NCBI RefSeq assembly: GCF_042653545.1
Contig: NZ_JBHSIS010000006.1
Coordinates: 496,001-560,000, forward strand
DNA from: Actinophytocola glycyrrhizae
GTDB taxonomy: Bacteria; Actinomycetota; Actinomycetes; Mycobacteriales; Pseudonocardiaceae
Direction: 5' to 3'
DNA length: 64,000 bases
In this document: positions 41,920 to 50,010 of the stretch, piece after piece
Layout: each line of letters opens with the position of its first letter
How positions within the stretch are numbered: position 1 is the stretch's first letter
Notes under the pieces: model-generated
The model's input: only the letters and a program-made list of their open reading frames with translations
Database searches by the model: none
Told to the model about the DNA's origin: nothing
Made by a program: the position numbers and the translations under genes

Positions 41920-43100
41920 GTCGCGCAGTTTCCGGTCGCCACCGCACGGGACAGGCCCGGGGCCGCTTCGACCTCCTCCGCCACCTCGGCGGCGGTCAGG
42001 GCGAAGCCGGTCTCGGACTGGTCCGTCGCGGCGCCGAAGATCACGCCGATCACGCGGCCCTGCGTGTCGACCAGCGGGCCACCCGAGTTGCCGCTCTGCA
42101 CCAGCGCGCGCAGGGTGAACACCTCACGCTGCACCTGCTTCGCGTCGTAGATGTCCGGCCCGTTCAGCGTGATCTGGTCCCGCACCCGGGCGGGTGCTGC
42201 CCGGTACGGCCCGTCCAGCGGGTAGCCGAGCACGATCCCGTCCTGGCCGGAGGCCGCGGGCTGGCCTGCGAACGACAGCGGCGCCGCGGCCAGGCCGGGC
42301 ACCGACAGCACCGCGACGTCGGTGTCCGGGTCGTACAGCACGACCCGCGCGTCCAGTTGGCCGTCGTCGGTCTCCACCACGACCTCGGTGGTGCCGGCGA
42401 CGACGTGCGCGTTGGTCATCATCCGCTCCGGCGCGATCACGAACCCGCTGCCCTCGAGCGCACGCGAACAGGACGGCGCCCGTGCGTGGATCTTCAGAAT
42501 GCTCGGCCGCACGTTCTGTACGACCGCGCTGTTCTGCAGTGCCGGGTCCGGTGGCGCGACCTCACGGTTGGGGGTCCGGTCGAACGGGTCGACGACCTCC
42601 GGGAACCCGGACACGTCGAGCAGCCGCCGCAGCTCGTCGGGAAGGTCCTGCGCGGCCTGCGGCATGACCTTGTCGACACCGCCGAGCACGGTCGAGTTGC
42701 GGATCGCGGACGCGAGGTCCGGCAGGCCGCCCACGGTGACCAGCGGCAACGCGATCAGCCACGCCACGACGAACACCACGGCACCCTGCACGACCGCGCC
42801 GAGCGCGTTGTCCACCCCGGCGAGCCGCGGTGACTTGATCTTCTCGCGCAGACTGCGGCCGAGCCACACGCCGAGTGTCTCGCCGAGCGCCACCAGCAGC
42901 ACGAAGATCGCCACGGCGAACGCGACCCTGGTCGGCGTCGACTCGATGTACCGCACCACGAGCGGCGCGATCTTGATGCCCGCGATGGCGCCGAGCAGCA
43001 CCCCGATGAACGCGGGCAGCGCGGTGATCACGCCCTGCCGCGCACCCGAGATCGCGGCCAGGATCGCGAGCAGAATCACGACCAGGTCGACCCAGTTCAC
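41916..43100 (-). CDS. marP: Acid-resistance periplasmic serine protease MarP
   Basis: 394 residues. Four N-terminal membrane helices of the CvpA/colicin V type are followed by a trypsin-like protease domain facing outside. The catalytic triad is H232 (TNAHVVAG), D261 (DTDVAVLSV) and S339 (GNSGGP). C211 and C392 sit where mycobacterial MarP has the disulfide that activates it. MarP cleaves the peptidoglycan hydrolase RipA and is needed for acid survival in M. tuberculosis. GTG start; the stop lies in CTAG shared with the convergent gene. The upstream NUDIX gene ends four bases before it, so they form an operon. Confidence 0.96.
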   Translation of the reverse strand: MNWVDLVVILLAILAAISGARQGVITALPAFIGVLLGAIAGIKIAPLVVRYIESTPTRVAFAVAIFVLLVALGETLGVWLGRSLREKIKSPRLAGVDNALGAVVQGAVVFVVAWLIALPLVTVGGLPDLASAIRNSTVLGGVDKVMPQAAQDLPDELRRLLDVSGFPEVVDPFDRTPNREVAPPDPALQNSAVVQNVRPSILKIHARAPSCSRALEGSGFVIAPERMMTNAHVVAGTTEVVVETDDGQLDARVVLYDPDTDVAVLSVPGLAAAPLSFAGQPAASGQDGIVLGYPLDGPYRAAPARVRDQITLNGPDIYDAKQVQREVFTLRALVQSGNSGGPLVDTQGRVIGVIFGAATDQSETGFALTAAEVAEEVEAAPGLSRAVATGNCAT

Positions 43101-43104
43101 CCGT

Positions 43105-43797
43105 TCATACCTCCCCGACGCTCTGCGTCACTGAACGCCAAGCGGCGTCAAGGTCGCGTATGTCCGAGCCGTCCCACGGCTTCGCCCAGCCACCGAGTTC
43201 GAGCAGCAGAGTCAGCAGCGCAGCGGTGAATCCCCACACCAGCATCCCCGGCAGGGCGAACGCGGGTCCCGTGAAACCGGACGGGTGCCTGCACAGGAAC
43301 CGGTTCGCGGGATCGACGAGGTCGGTGACCGGCACGCGGGCCACCGCCGCGCTCTCCGCCGGGTCGACCGCCCACACCCGGCTCGGCTTCTCCCAGTGCG
43401 CGACCACCGGCGTGACGTGGAAGCGGGACACCGGGATGTGCAGCTGGGGCAGCAGCGCGACCGGCCGCACGCCCGCCGGGTCGAGCCCGGTCTCCTCAAC
43501 GGCCTCGCGCAACGCGGTCTCGACCGGTCCGTCGTCGCCGGGTTCGCTGGAGCCGCCGGGGAACGCGACCTGCCCCGAGTGCGCGCCGCCGCCGTCGGCC
43601 CGCAACTGCAGCAGCACGTCCGGGCCGCGGGTCTCGTGCTCGCCGAACAGGATCAGCACCGCGGCGTCGCGGGCGTCGGCCGTCGGCGGCGAGATGCGCC
43701 GGAACATCGCCGGGTCGAGGTCGCGGCTGCCCTCGACGACCGGCCGCAGCCATGCGGGGATGATCGCCGGGTCGACCAGCGGTCCGTGGTCAGCCAT
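43105..43797 (-). CDS. NUDIX hydrolase, probable CoA pyrophosphatase
   Basis: 230 residues. The Nudix box GGSSEPGDDGPVETALREAVEETGL (REAVEETG core) is complete. The wider arrangement, including the CoA-type region around SPPTADARDAAVLIL and the C-terminal extension (TRWLTLLLELGGW-like), fits the NudL/CoA diphosphatase family, as at Rv3672c. It overlaps the thioredoxin gene by eight bases, so they are co-translated. Confidence 0.9.
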   Translation of the reverse strand: MADHGPLVDPAIIPAWLRPVVEGSRDLDPAMFRRISPPTADARDAAVLILFGEHETRGPDVLLQLRADGGGAHSGQVAFPGGSSEPGDDGPVETALREAVEETGLDPAGVRPVALLPQLHIPVSRFHVTPVVAHWEKPSRVWAVDPAESAAVARVPVTDLVDPANRFLCRHPSGFTGPAFALPGMLVWGFTAALLTLLLELGGWAKPWDGSDIRDLDAAWRSVTQSVGEV

Positions 43798-44377
43798 TCG
43801 CGACTGCCTGCCTGACCTGGTCGGCCGAGGTGAACACCCGGGGGCTCTCGATCAGCGTGATCGCACCGTTCTCGACCAGGTACGAGGCGGGCAACCCGAT
43901 CGGGTGCAGTTTCTGCCTGGTGCGGCCGTCCTCGTCGAGCAGGCTCGGCAGCCGCACGTTCAGTGCGGTGAGCAGTTCGAGCGCGTCGCCCGGCCGGGAC
44001 TCGACGCCGAGGGTGACCACCGGGATGGCGTCCGGCCCTGCCGCGTACTCGGCCAGCACGGGCAGCTCGGTCTTGCACGGCTCGCACCAGGTGGCCCACA
44101 TGTTGACGAGCACCCGGTCGCCGAGCGCGGTCGCCACGTCGAGCGTGCCACCGTCCGCGAGGCACTCGACGGTGATCCCGCGCAGGTCGGCGGGGCCCGC
44201 CGCGCCTTCGGGGCAGGAGGGCAACGCCGCCTTGGCGCGCGCGCCGGACAGGTCGGTGGCGGTCCGCGTCGTGTCCCGGGGCGGCGTCGGCTCCGGTTCG
44301 GAGCGCGGCCAGATCGCGACCACGCCGGCGATCATCAGGATCACCGCCGCGATCGACCACCGCGCTCCGTTCCCCAT
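43790..44377 (-). CDS. Membrane-anchored thioredoxin-like protein (TlpA type)
   Basis: 195 residues. One N-terminal helix (WSIAAVILMIAGVVAIW) anchors a thioredoxin fold facing outside, with the redox motif WCEPC in NMWATWCEPCKTELPVL. A second pair of cysteines (LPSCPEG and TVECLAD) precedes the fold. It probably keeps cell-envelope protein thiols reduced, possibly the MarP disulfide next door, though that link is only inference. ATG directly abuts the nth stop. Confidence 0.9.
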   Translation of the reverse strand: MGNGARWSIAAVILMIAGVVAIWPRSEPEPTPPRDTTRTATDLSGARAKAALPSCPEGAAGPADLRGITVECLADGGTLDVATALGDRVLVNMWATWCEPCKTELPVLAEYAAGPDAIPVVTLGVESRPGDALELLTALNVRLPSLLDEDGRTRQKLHPIGLPASYLVENGAITLIESPRVFTSADQVRQAVANG

Positions 44378-45172
44378 CTACGCGCGCCCCGGCTTGTACC
44401 CGTTGCGGACGCGTTCCGCCAGGTCGATCAGGTGCGGCGCCTCCGGTCCCTTGACCAGCTTCACCGCCTCCTCGAACTCCGTGGGCCCGGTGCCGGACGA
44501 CGGGCAGTCCTTGGCGAGCACGCACGCGCCGCACGCCGGCTTGCGCGCGTGGCACACGCGGCGGCCGTGGAAGATCACCCAGTGGGACAGCATCGTCCAG
44601 TCCTTCTTGGGGACCAGCTCGCCGATCGCGTGCTCGACCTTGACCGGGTCCTCCTCCTCGGTCCACTCCCAGCGGCGGACCAGGCGGCCGAAGTGCGTGT
44701 CGACGGTGATGCCGGGAACGCCGAACGCGTTGCCGAGGATCACGTTGGCGGTCTTGCGGCCCACCCCCGGCAGGGTGACCAGGTCCGCCAGCTTGTCCGG
44801 CACGTCGCCGCCGAACCGTTCCACGAGCGCGGTCCCGAGGCCGATCAGCGAGGTCGTCTTGTTCCGGTAGAAGCCGGTCGGCCGGATCAGCTCCTCCATC
44901 TCCAGCCGGTCGGCGCCCGCGTAGTCGGCGGCCGTCCGGTACCGCGCGAACAGCGCGGGCGTGGTCAGGTTGACCCGCGCGTCGGTGCTCTGCGCGGACA
45001 GGATCGTGGCGACGGTCAGCTCGAGCGGGTTGGTGAAGTCCAGCTCGCAGTGCGCGTCGGGGAACGCCTCGGCCAGGACTCTGGTCATCCGGCGGGCGCG
45101 GCGGACCAGGCTGGTCGGCGGCGGGGTTTTGACGGTCGCGGCGCGGGGTAGCTGTCGAGTGGCGGGCGGCAC
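44378..45172 (-). CDS. nth: Endonuclease III (DNA glycosylase/AP lyase)
   Basis: 264 residues. Base-excision enzyme for oxidised pyrimidines. The helix-hairpin-helix LPGVGRKTANVILGNAFG carries the catalytic lysine (GVGRKTA), and the aspartate is in ITVDTHFGRLVRR. The 4Fe-4S cluster is CHARKPACGACVLAKDC. The GTG at 45172 sits six bases after the -10 TAGGCT (minus strand), so the mRNA is probably leaderless. It heads the operon nth-tlpA-nudix-marP. Confidence 0.96.
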   Translation of the reverse strand: MPPATRQLPRAATVKTPPPTSLVRRARRMTRVLAEAFPDAHCELDFTNPLELTVATILSAQSTDARVNLTTPALFARYRTAADYAGADRLEMEELIRPTGFYRNKTTSLIGLGTALVERFGGDVPDKLADLVTLPGVGRKTANVILGNAFGVPGITVDTHFGRLVRRWEWTEEEDPVKVEHAIGELVPKKDWTMLSHWVIFHGRRVCHARKPACGACVLAKDCPSSGTGPTEFEEAVKLVKGPEAPHLIDLAERVRNGYKPGRA

Positions 45173-45293
45173 CCCGCTAGCCTACGGGCCGCCGCACAAC
45201 CACATCCGTGCCATGGACGTCCATCAAGTGAGGGACACGCCGGACCTGGTGGTCCGCGTCACCCGACCGGAACTGAGCGAGGATCACAACACT

Positions 45294-45587
45294 ATGGCTG
45301 TCTGGTTCGTGTTCGCCGTCCCGATCGTCGTGATGTTCTTCGCCCTGTTCATGGAGCGGGTCGAGGCGCGGCTCCGGCACGTCGCCGTCCAGGAGGACGA
45401 GGTCGAGGCGTTCCTGGACAACCCGCGCCCGGACGAGGTCCGCGCGCTGTACGGCCACGGCATCGGCCGTGCGCTCGAGCTTTTCCGGCTGCGTCGCAAG
45501 GGCAAGGTCAGCGCGCGCGCCAAGAAGGTCATGAACGCGCCGACCGTGCGTATTTCGCGGGCCGACCTCCCCAAGAGGATGGGCTGA
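45294..45587 (+). CDS. Small membrane protein between nth and crp (Rv3675-like)
   Basis: 97 residues from ATG 45294 (GAGCGAGGA about ten bases upstream). An upstream ATG at 45213 would give 124 residues, close to the recalled length of mycobacterial Rv3675, so the start is not settled. It has one N-terminal helix (VWFVFAVPIVVMFFALFM), then a charged cytoplasmic part (VQEDEVEAFLDN and RLRRKGKVSARAKK) rich in arginine and lysine. No known domain. It lies divergently from nth and just ahead of crp. Confidence 0.75.
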   Translation: MAVWFVFAVPIVVMFFALFMERVEARLRHVAVQEDEVEAFLDNPRPDEVRALYGHGIGRALELFRLRRKGKVSARAKKVMNAPTVRISRADLPKRMG

Positions 45588-45590
45588 CGA

Positions 45591-45605
45591 CATACCCGTG
45601 GTATG
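45591..45605. promoter_or_regulatory. CATACC-CGT-GGTATG inverted repeat before crp
   Basis: A perfect 6-base inverted repeat with a 3-base centre, three bases after the stop of the small membrane gene and about 100 bases before crp. It could be an operator for crp or a weak terminator. Confidence 0.4.
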
Positions 45606-45648
45606 CCCTACGAGGTGATCCACCGCACACGCTCTACACTTCCCAAGG

Positions 45649-45690
45649 GTGATCAGGGCGCCGTTGCCGCTGTTCACCGCACGAGTCTGA
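45649..45690 (+). other. Possible leader peptide (13 codons) before crp
   Basis: A -10 TACACT (45635-45640) is followed after eight bases by GTG and 13 codons (VIRAPLPLFTARV) ending in TGA, 15 bases before the crp GTG. It could be a leaderless leader peptide coupled to crp. No homology can be claimed. Confidence 0.25.
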
Positions 45691-45705
45691 TTGGGAGGGA
45701 CGCAG

Positions 45706-46380
45706 GTGGACGAGACCCTTGCCAGGGCCGGCATCTTCCAGGGTGTCGAACCGGCTGCCGCTGAAGCGCTCGCTCAGACGCTGGAAACCGTCGAGTTTCC
45801 GCGTGGGCACGTGATCTTCGCGGAGGGCGAGCCCGGCGACCGTCTGTACATCATCCAGTCGGGCAAGGTGAAGCTCGGCCGCAAGTCACCGGACGGCCGG
45901 GAGAACCTGCTGGGCATCATGGGCCCCGCCGACATGTTCGGCGAGCTGTCCATCTTCGACCCCGGCCCCCGGACCTCGACCGCGACGACGGTCACCGAGG
46001 TCGTCGCGCGGACCATGGACCGGCCGGCGCTGCGCCAGTGGATCGCGACCCGCCCGGAGATCGCGGAGCAGCTCCTGCGCGTCATCGCACGCCGCCTGCG
46101 CCGGACGAACGGCATGCTGGCGGACCTGATCTTCACGGACGTGCCGGGCCGGGTCGCCAAGGCGCTGCTGCAGTTCGCGCAGCGTTTCGGCAGCCAGGAG
46201 GCCGGTCTGCTGCGAGTCATGCACGACCTCACGCAGGAGGAGATCGCCCAGTACGTCGGTGCGTCCCGCGAGACGGTCAACAAGGCCCTCGCGGACTTCG
46301 CGCACCGGGGCTGGCTGCGGCTCGAGGGCAAGAGCGTGCTGATCCTCGACCCGGAGCGCCTGGCCCGCCGCGCCAGGTGA
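45706..46380 (+). CDS. crp: cAMP receptor protein (CRP/FNR regulator)
   Basis: 224 residues, matching M. tuberculosis CRP (Rv3676), from GTG 45706 with GGGAGG seven bases upstream. The cyclic nucleotide pocket is GELSIFDPGPRTSTATTV with the phosphate-binding arginine and a following Thr. The HTH is LTQEEIAQYVGASRETVNKALADFAHRGWL. It is a global regulator in actinobacteria. Its own terminator follows at 46390-46420. Confidence 0.96.
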   Translation: MDETLARAGIFQGVEPAAAEALAQTLETVEFPRGHVIFAEGEPGDRLYIIQSGKVKLGRKSPDGRENLLGIMGPADMFGELSIFDPGPRTSTATTVTEVVARTMDRPALRQWIATRPEIAEQLLRVIARRLRRTNGMLADLIFTDVPGRVAKALLQFAQRFGSQEAGLLRVMHDLTQEEIAQYVGASRETVNKALADFAHRGWLRLEGKSVLILDPERLARRAR

Positions 46381-46389
46381 CCCACGTCC

Positions 46390-46420
46390 AAGGGCCCGCG
46401 CCGACCAGGTGCGGGCCCTT
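46390..46420 (+). terminator. Terminator of crp
   Basis: AAGGGCCCGC (46390-46399) pairs with GCGGGCCCTT (46411-46420), ten perfect base pairs with an 11-base loop, nine bases after the stop. Confidence 0.85.
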
Positions 46421-46444
46421 CGGCATGCCCGGACGAGGGCCGAG

Positions 46445-46520
46445 TTGTCCACAGGTTGTCCACACGTGGCCGTTGCCTGTCGGTGCACTGCCGTAGCGCG
46501 GAAACCGGGGGCCGGAGGCC
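46445..46520 (+). repeat. Half-copy B of the dispersed element
   Basis: TTGTCCACA twice (46445-46453 and 46456-46464), then CTGTCGGTG-N8-TAGCGC (46477-46499), then GGGGGCCGGAGGCC (46507-46520). A stem-loop follows at 46543-46584, so a short transcript of about 80 nt would be possible. Confidence 0.65.
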
Positions 46521-46542
46521 AGACCCGCCGCTCAGAACAGCG

Positions 46543-46584
46543 AAGGAGCCGGGTGCCGCCCCCGACGCGGCACACCGGCTCCTT
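46543..46584 (+). terminator. Second terminator-like stem-loop between crp and the MFS gene
   Basis: AAGGAGCCGG..GCCGC pairs with GCGGC..CCGGCTCCTT (near perfect), ending in a CTTTG run. It lies just downstream of promoter-like element B and not next to any known gene, so it may end a small RNA. Confidence 0.6.
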
Positions 46585-46802
46585 GCTTTGCGTGAACCAT
46601 CCCCCGACGGCCCACGCTCCCCGCCCTCCGAACCATTAGGCCCCGACCCATGTCTGTCGGAGGGAGCTTGTTCAGTTGAACGCACACCATCGCAGATCGT
46701 TACCCGCGAACGGGAGCTTTTTCATATACGAGGACTGATTCGAGTACCCATCCGTTGTGCGGTTCTCCCCTGTCGTTATCGAACCGTTACCAAATAATTC
46801 GA

Positions 46803-46820
46803 TTGGTACGCATGTACCAA
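46803..46820. promoter_or_regulatory. TTGGTAC operator cluster of the MFS gene
   Basis: TTGGTACGCATGTACCAA has perfect seven-base arms. A TTACCAA lies ten bases upstream and a further TGGTAC at 46833 overlaps the -10 of the MFS gene (CATACT, 46828-46833). Three or four half-sites in a locally AT-rich region are typical of a repressor-controlled exporter. Confidence 0.6.
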
Positions 46821-46840
46821 AATTTGTCATACTGGTACGC

Positions 46841-48073
46841 GTGTCCCACTCCGCCGGCCTCGCCGACTTCCGCGCCGCGCTGACGACGCCGGGCGCCCGT
46901 GCTCCCGTACTCACATCACTGCTGGCCAGGATGCCGATCGCCATGGTCGGCCTGTCCTTGCTGCTGTACGTGCAGCGCGAGACCGGCTCGTTCACGATCG
47001 CCGGTTTCGTCTCCGCCGGCTCGCTCGTCGGCGTCGCCATCGGCGCCGTCGCGCAGGGCCGCATCATGGACCGCCTCGGCCCGACCCGGCCGCTGCTGAT
47101 CGCGTCGGCCCTGTTCGTGGCGACCGTCACAGCGGTGATCGTCGCCATCGAGGCCGACCGGAGCGGGCCCGCGCTCGTCGCGCTCGGCTGGCTCATCGGC
47201 CTCACCGAACCGATGGTCGGCTCCGCGTCCCGTGCACTGTGGACACACCTGGTGCCACCCGGCCCGATCCGCCACGCCGCCTTCGCCTACGAGGCCATCA
47301 GCCTCGAGGTCTTCTTCATCCTCGGGCCCGCGCTCGCCGGCATCATGGTCGCGGCGCCGTGGGCGGGCACCGGCCTCGTGTTCAGCGCGGCGTGCATGGT
47401 GGTCGGCGGGGTCGGCTTCGCGTTCACGGCCGCGGTCCGCGCCGTGCGGCCTGCCCCGAGCCGTGGCGGGAACCTCCTCGGCGCCCTCGCCACCCCCGGC
47501 ATGCGCACCGTGGCGCTGGCGGCGCTCGGGTTCGGCGTCACCGTCGGGTTCGTCGAGGTCGCCATCCCCGCGGCCGCGACCAACGCCGGACACGCGCCGC
47601 TGGGCGGTGTCATGCTGGCCGCGTGGTCGCTGACCTCGGTGGTCTTCGGCGTGTACTACGCGTCCCGGCCGTGGCCGAAGCCGATGGGACTGCGGCTGCC
47701 GTTCCTGCTCGGCATGTTCGCGCTGTTCGTAGCGCCGATGGCGAGCACGTCGAGCCTGATCTGGCTGGCTGTGCTGTCGCTGTTCGCGGGCATGTGGATC
47801 ACCCCGCAGTCCACGACGCACTCGACCGCGATCGAGCTGGTGGCGCCGGAGGGCACGGCGACCGAGGCGTTCGGCTGGATCATCACGTCGGTGACGCTCG
47901 GCCTCGCCGCCGGCCAGTCGGTCAGCGGTTACCTGGTGGAGCGCGTCGGTGTGTGGTCGGCGTTCATCGCCGCCGGCGTCGCGGGTGTGCTGATCGCCGG
48001 GCTGGTCCTCGCCCGCAGGCACACGTTCGCCGAGCAGCCGGAGCCCGCGCCGGAACTGGCCGCCGTGAACTGA
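46841..48073 (+). CDS. MFS exporter
   Basis: 410 residues starting at GTG 46841, seven bases after CATACT, so probably leaderless; the frame extends to 46757 but that part is non-coding and holds the operators. Twelve membrane helices of the MFS drug exporter type are visible (VLTSLLARMPIAMVGLSLLLYV, MDRLGPTRPLLIASALFV, and others), with the loop 2-3 GRIMDRLGPTRPL. No substrate can be told. It is likely controlled by the palindromes in front. Confidence 0.85.
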   Translation: MSHSAGLADFRAALTTPGARAPVLTSLLARMPIAMVGLSLLLYVQRETGSFTIAGFVSAGSLVGVAIGAVAQGRIMDRLGPTRPLLIASALFVATVTAVIVAIEADRSGPALVALGWLIGLTEPMVGSASRALWTHLVPPGPIRHAAFAYEAISLEVFFILGPALAGIMVAAPWAGTGLVFSAACMVVGGVGFAFTAAVRAVRPAPSRGGNLLGALATPGMRTVALAALGFGVTVGFVEVAIPAAATNAGHAPLGGVMLAAWSLTSVVFGVYYASRPWPKPMGLRLPFLLGMFALFVAPMASTSSLIWLAVLSLFAGMWITPQSTTHSTAIELVAPEGTATEAFGWIITSVTLGLAAGQSVSGYLVERVGVWSAFIAAGVAGVLIAGLVLARRHTFAEQPEPAPELAAVN

Positions 48074-48083
48074 CCGACCGCGA

Positions 48084-48106
48084 TTGTCGGTGGTCGCGGC
48101 TATCTT
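48084..48106 (+). promoter_or_regulatory. Damage-type promoter (TTGTCGGTG-N8-TATCTT) of the DnaN-like gene
   Basis: TTGTCGGTG (48084-48092), eight bases, TATCTT (48101-48106), then six bases to the ATG at 48113. It matches the PafBC-dependent RecA-independent consensus TTGTCRGTG-N8-TANNNT and predicts a leaderless transcript. Confidence 0.75.
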
Positions 48107-48112
48107 GTGCGC

Positions 48113-49204
48113 ATGGACGTCACCGTCACCACCGCAGAACTCGCCGGCGCGGCATCCGCGCTGGTCAAGCTGGTTCCCGGCAAGCTGATCGACCCGGTGC
48201 TGGCCGGGCTGCTGATCACCGCGACGCCCGAGGGTGTCGCGCTCGCGGCCAACGACCGGGAGCGCGCGGTCAGGGTGCACCGGAACGCGGTCGTGCACAC
48301 CGAGGGACGGGTGCTGGTGCCGGCCAAGCCACTGGCCGACACGTTACGTGCGCTGGAGCAGGAGCAGGTCCGGCTGGTCGTGGAGGGCTCGAAGCTCGCG
48401 ATCCGCGCGCCGGGCGCCCGCTACGCGCTGCCGCTGCTGGACGCGGACGTCCACCCCGGTGTCGGCGCCGCTCCCGCGGTGGCGGGCACGGTCGACGGCG
48501 GCCTGTTCGCGTCCGCGCTGGCCACGACGGTGCTGGCGGCGTCGCGGGACGACGCGTTACCCATGTTCACCGGCGTCCGGGTCCGCTCGGAGGACGACCG
48601 GCTGATCATGGTCGCGACCGACCGCTACCAGATGGCGCTCGCGTCGCTGCCCTGGCACGCGCGGGGCGAGGTCGACGCGCTGGTGCCGGCGAGCCTGCTG
48701 AACGAGCTGGCTCGTCAGCTCCCGGCCGGCGAGGTCACGGTGCACGCCGACCGCGACCGGTTCGGTCTCGGCTGGCGCGGCGCGCTGGCCACGACCGCGG
48801 TGCTCGACGGCTCGTTCCTGCACGAGTCGAAGATCCACCTCTCGGACGTGGACACGGTCGTCACCACCGACGCCGACGCGCTGGCGGGTGCGGTCCGCCG
48901 CGTCGGCCTGTACACCGACGCCCGCGGTGTCCTGCTGGTGGAGATCGGCGATGGCGAGATCCGCCTGCGTGGCGCGGACTCGAAGGCGGGCGAGGCGGAG
49001 GAGTCCGTCAAGGCTGGGGTGGACGGTGGCCGCACCGGCCAGGCCTACCAGTCCCGCTTCCTGACCGACGCGCTCCGCTGCTTCGGCGGCAAGGAGGTCC
49101 GGATGGAGATCCAGCCGGGCATGCGCGCCACCGTCTTCTCCGCGGTGGAGCCGACAGAACCGACGGTCCGCTACGTGGTGATGCCCATGCTGCCGCCCAA
49201 ATGA
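48113..49204 (+). CDS. Second DnaN-like sliding clamp (DNA polymerase III beta family)
   Basis: 363 residues from ATG 48113, which is exactly where a leaderless transcript from the TTGTCGGTG promoter should begin. The protein has the three-domain beta-clamp pattern: VTTAELAGAASALVKLVPGK, GLLITATPEGVALAANDRERAVRV, TGVRVRSEDDRLIMVATDRYQMALASL and the last part VRYVVMPMLPP in place of the usual MPVRL. It is divergent from replicative DnaN. The context is not oriC: neighbours are an exporter and an MBL hydrolase. A damage-induced role, for example with a translesion polymerase, is inference from the promoter. Confidence 0.88.
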   Translation: MDVTVTTAELAGAASALVKLVPGKLIDPVLAGLLITATPEGVALAANDRERAVRVHRNAVVHTEGRVLVPAKPLADTLRALEQEQVRLVVEGSKLAIRAPGARYALPLLDADVHPGVGAAPAVAGTVDGGLFASALATTVLAASRDDALPMFTGVRVRSEDDRLIMVATDRYQMALASLPWHARGEVDALVPASLLNELARQLPAGEVTVHADRDRFGLGWRGALATTAVLDGSFLHESKIHLSDVDTVVTTDADALAGAVRRVGLYTDARGVLLVEIGDGEIRLRGADSKAGEAEESVKAGVDGGRTGQAYQSRFLTDALRCFGGKEVRMEIQPGMRATVFSAVEPTEPTVRYVVMPMLPPK

Positions 49205-49206
49205 CG

Positions 49207-50010
49207 TCAGCGGGCCTCGCCCGTGGTGCGGAGGTGGTCGAGCTGCGCGCGGACCGACCACTCGGCCGGTCCCCACAGCGACTCGTCCACGTCGCGGTAC
49301 ACGTGTTCCACGATCTGGCGGGCGGTCGCGTCGGCGCCGAGGACCCGAAGCGCCGCGCGGACCTGGTCGAGCCGCTGCTCGCGGTGCGTGAGGTACTGGC
49401 GCGCGGTCTCGGCGATGTCGGGCAGCTCGGGCCCGTGGCCGGGCAGCGCGATCGTGTCGCCGGGCAGCGCGGTCAACCGGCGCAGTGTGCCCAGGTACGC
49501 GCCGAGGTCGGAGATCACCGTGGTGCCGCGGCCGAGCACCGAGTCCCCGGTGAGCAGGGCACCGTCGAGGGCCAGGCACACCGAGTCGTCGGTGTGGCCG
49601 GGGGTGTGCAGCACGCGGATCGCCAGACCGGCGGCCTCGATGACCTCGTCGTCGGTGAGGGCGGCCGCGTCCGCGCACAGCGCCGGGTCGAACGCGCGGA
49701 CCGGCGCACCGACGCGGCGCGCGAGCCAGGGCGCGCCCTGCACATGGTCCGGGTGGTGGTGGGTCACCAGGATCAGCGCGACCTCACCAGCCGCCTCGGC
49801 GACGCGGGTCAGGTGCGGCTCGTCCTCGTAACCGGGGTCGACGACGACACACGCCGACGCGCCGGGGGCACGCAGCAGCCAGGTGTTCGTGCCCTCGAGC
49901 GTCATCGTGCCCGGGTTGTCCTCGAGCATGACCGAGGCGGTGCCGGTGACCGTCCGCAGCTCACCGTAGGCGGGGTGCCCGCCCGGTACCCGATGGTTGG
50001 CTCCGCTCAT
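49207..50010 (-). CDS. MBL-fold hydrolase (Rv3677c-like)
   Basis: 267 residues starting at ATG 50010, which overlaps the NUDIX stop by four bases. The metallo-beta-lactamase signature THHHPDHVQG is followed by HTPGHTDDS, LLTGDSVLG and LPGHGPE, which bind two metals. A C-terminal helical extension (RQIVEHVYRDVDESLWGPAEWSVRAQLDHL) resembles the LACTB2 type, whose members can cut RNA. Its substrate is unknown. Confidence 0.9.
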   Translation of the reverse strand: MSGANHRVPGGHPAYGELRTVTGTASVMLEDNPGTMTLEGTNTWLLRAPGASACVVVDPGYEDEPHLTRVAEAAGEVALILVTHHHPDHVQGAPWLARRVGAPVRAFDPALCADAAALTDDEVIEAAGLAIRVLHTPGHTDDSVCLALDGALLTGDSVLGRGTTVISDLGAYLGTLRRLTALPGDTIALPGHGPELPDIAETARQYLTHREQRLDQVRAALRVLGADATARQIVEHVYRDVDESLWGPAEWSVRAQLDHLRTTGEAR

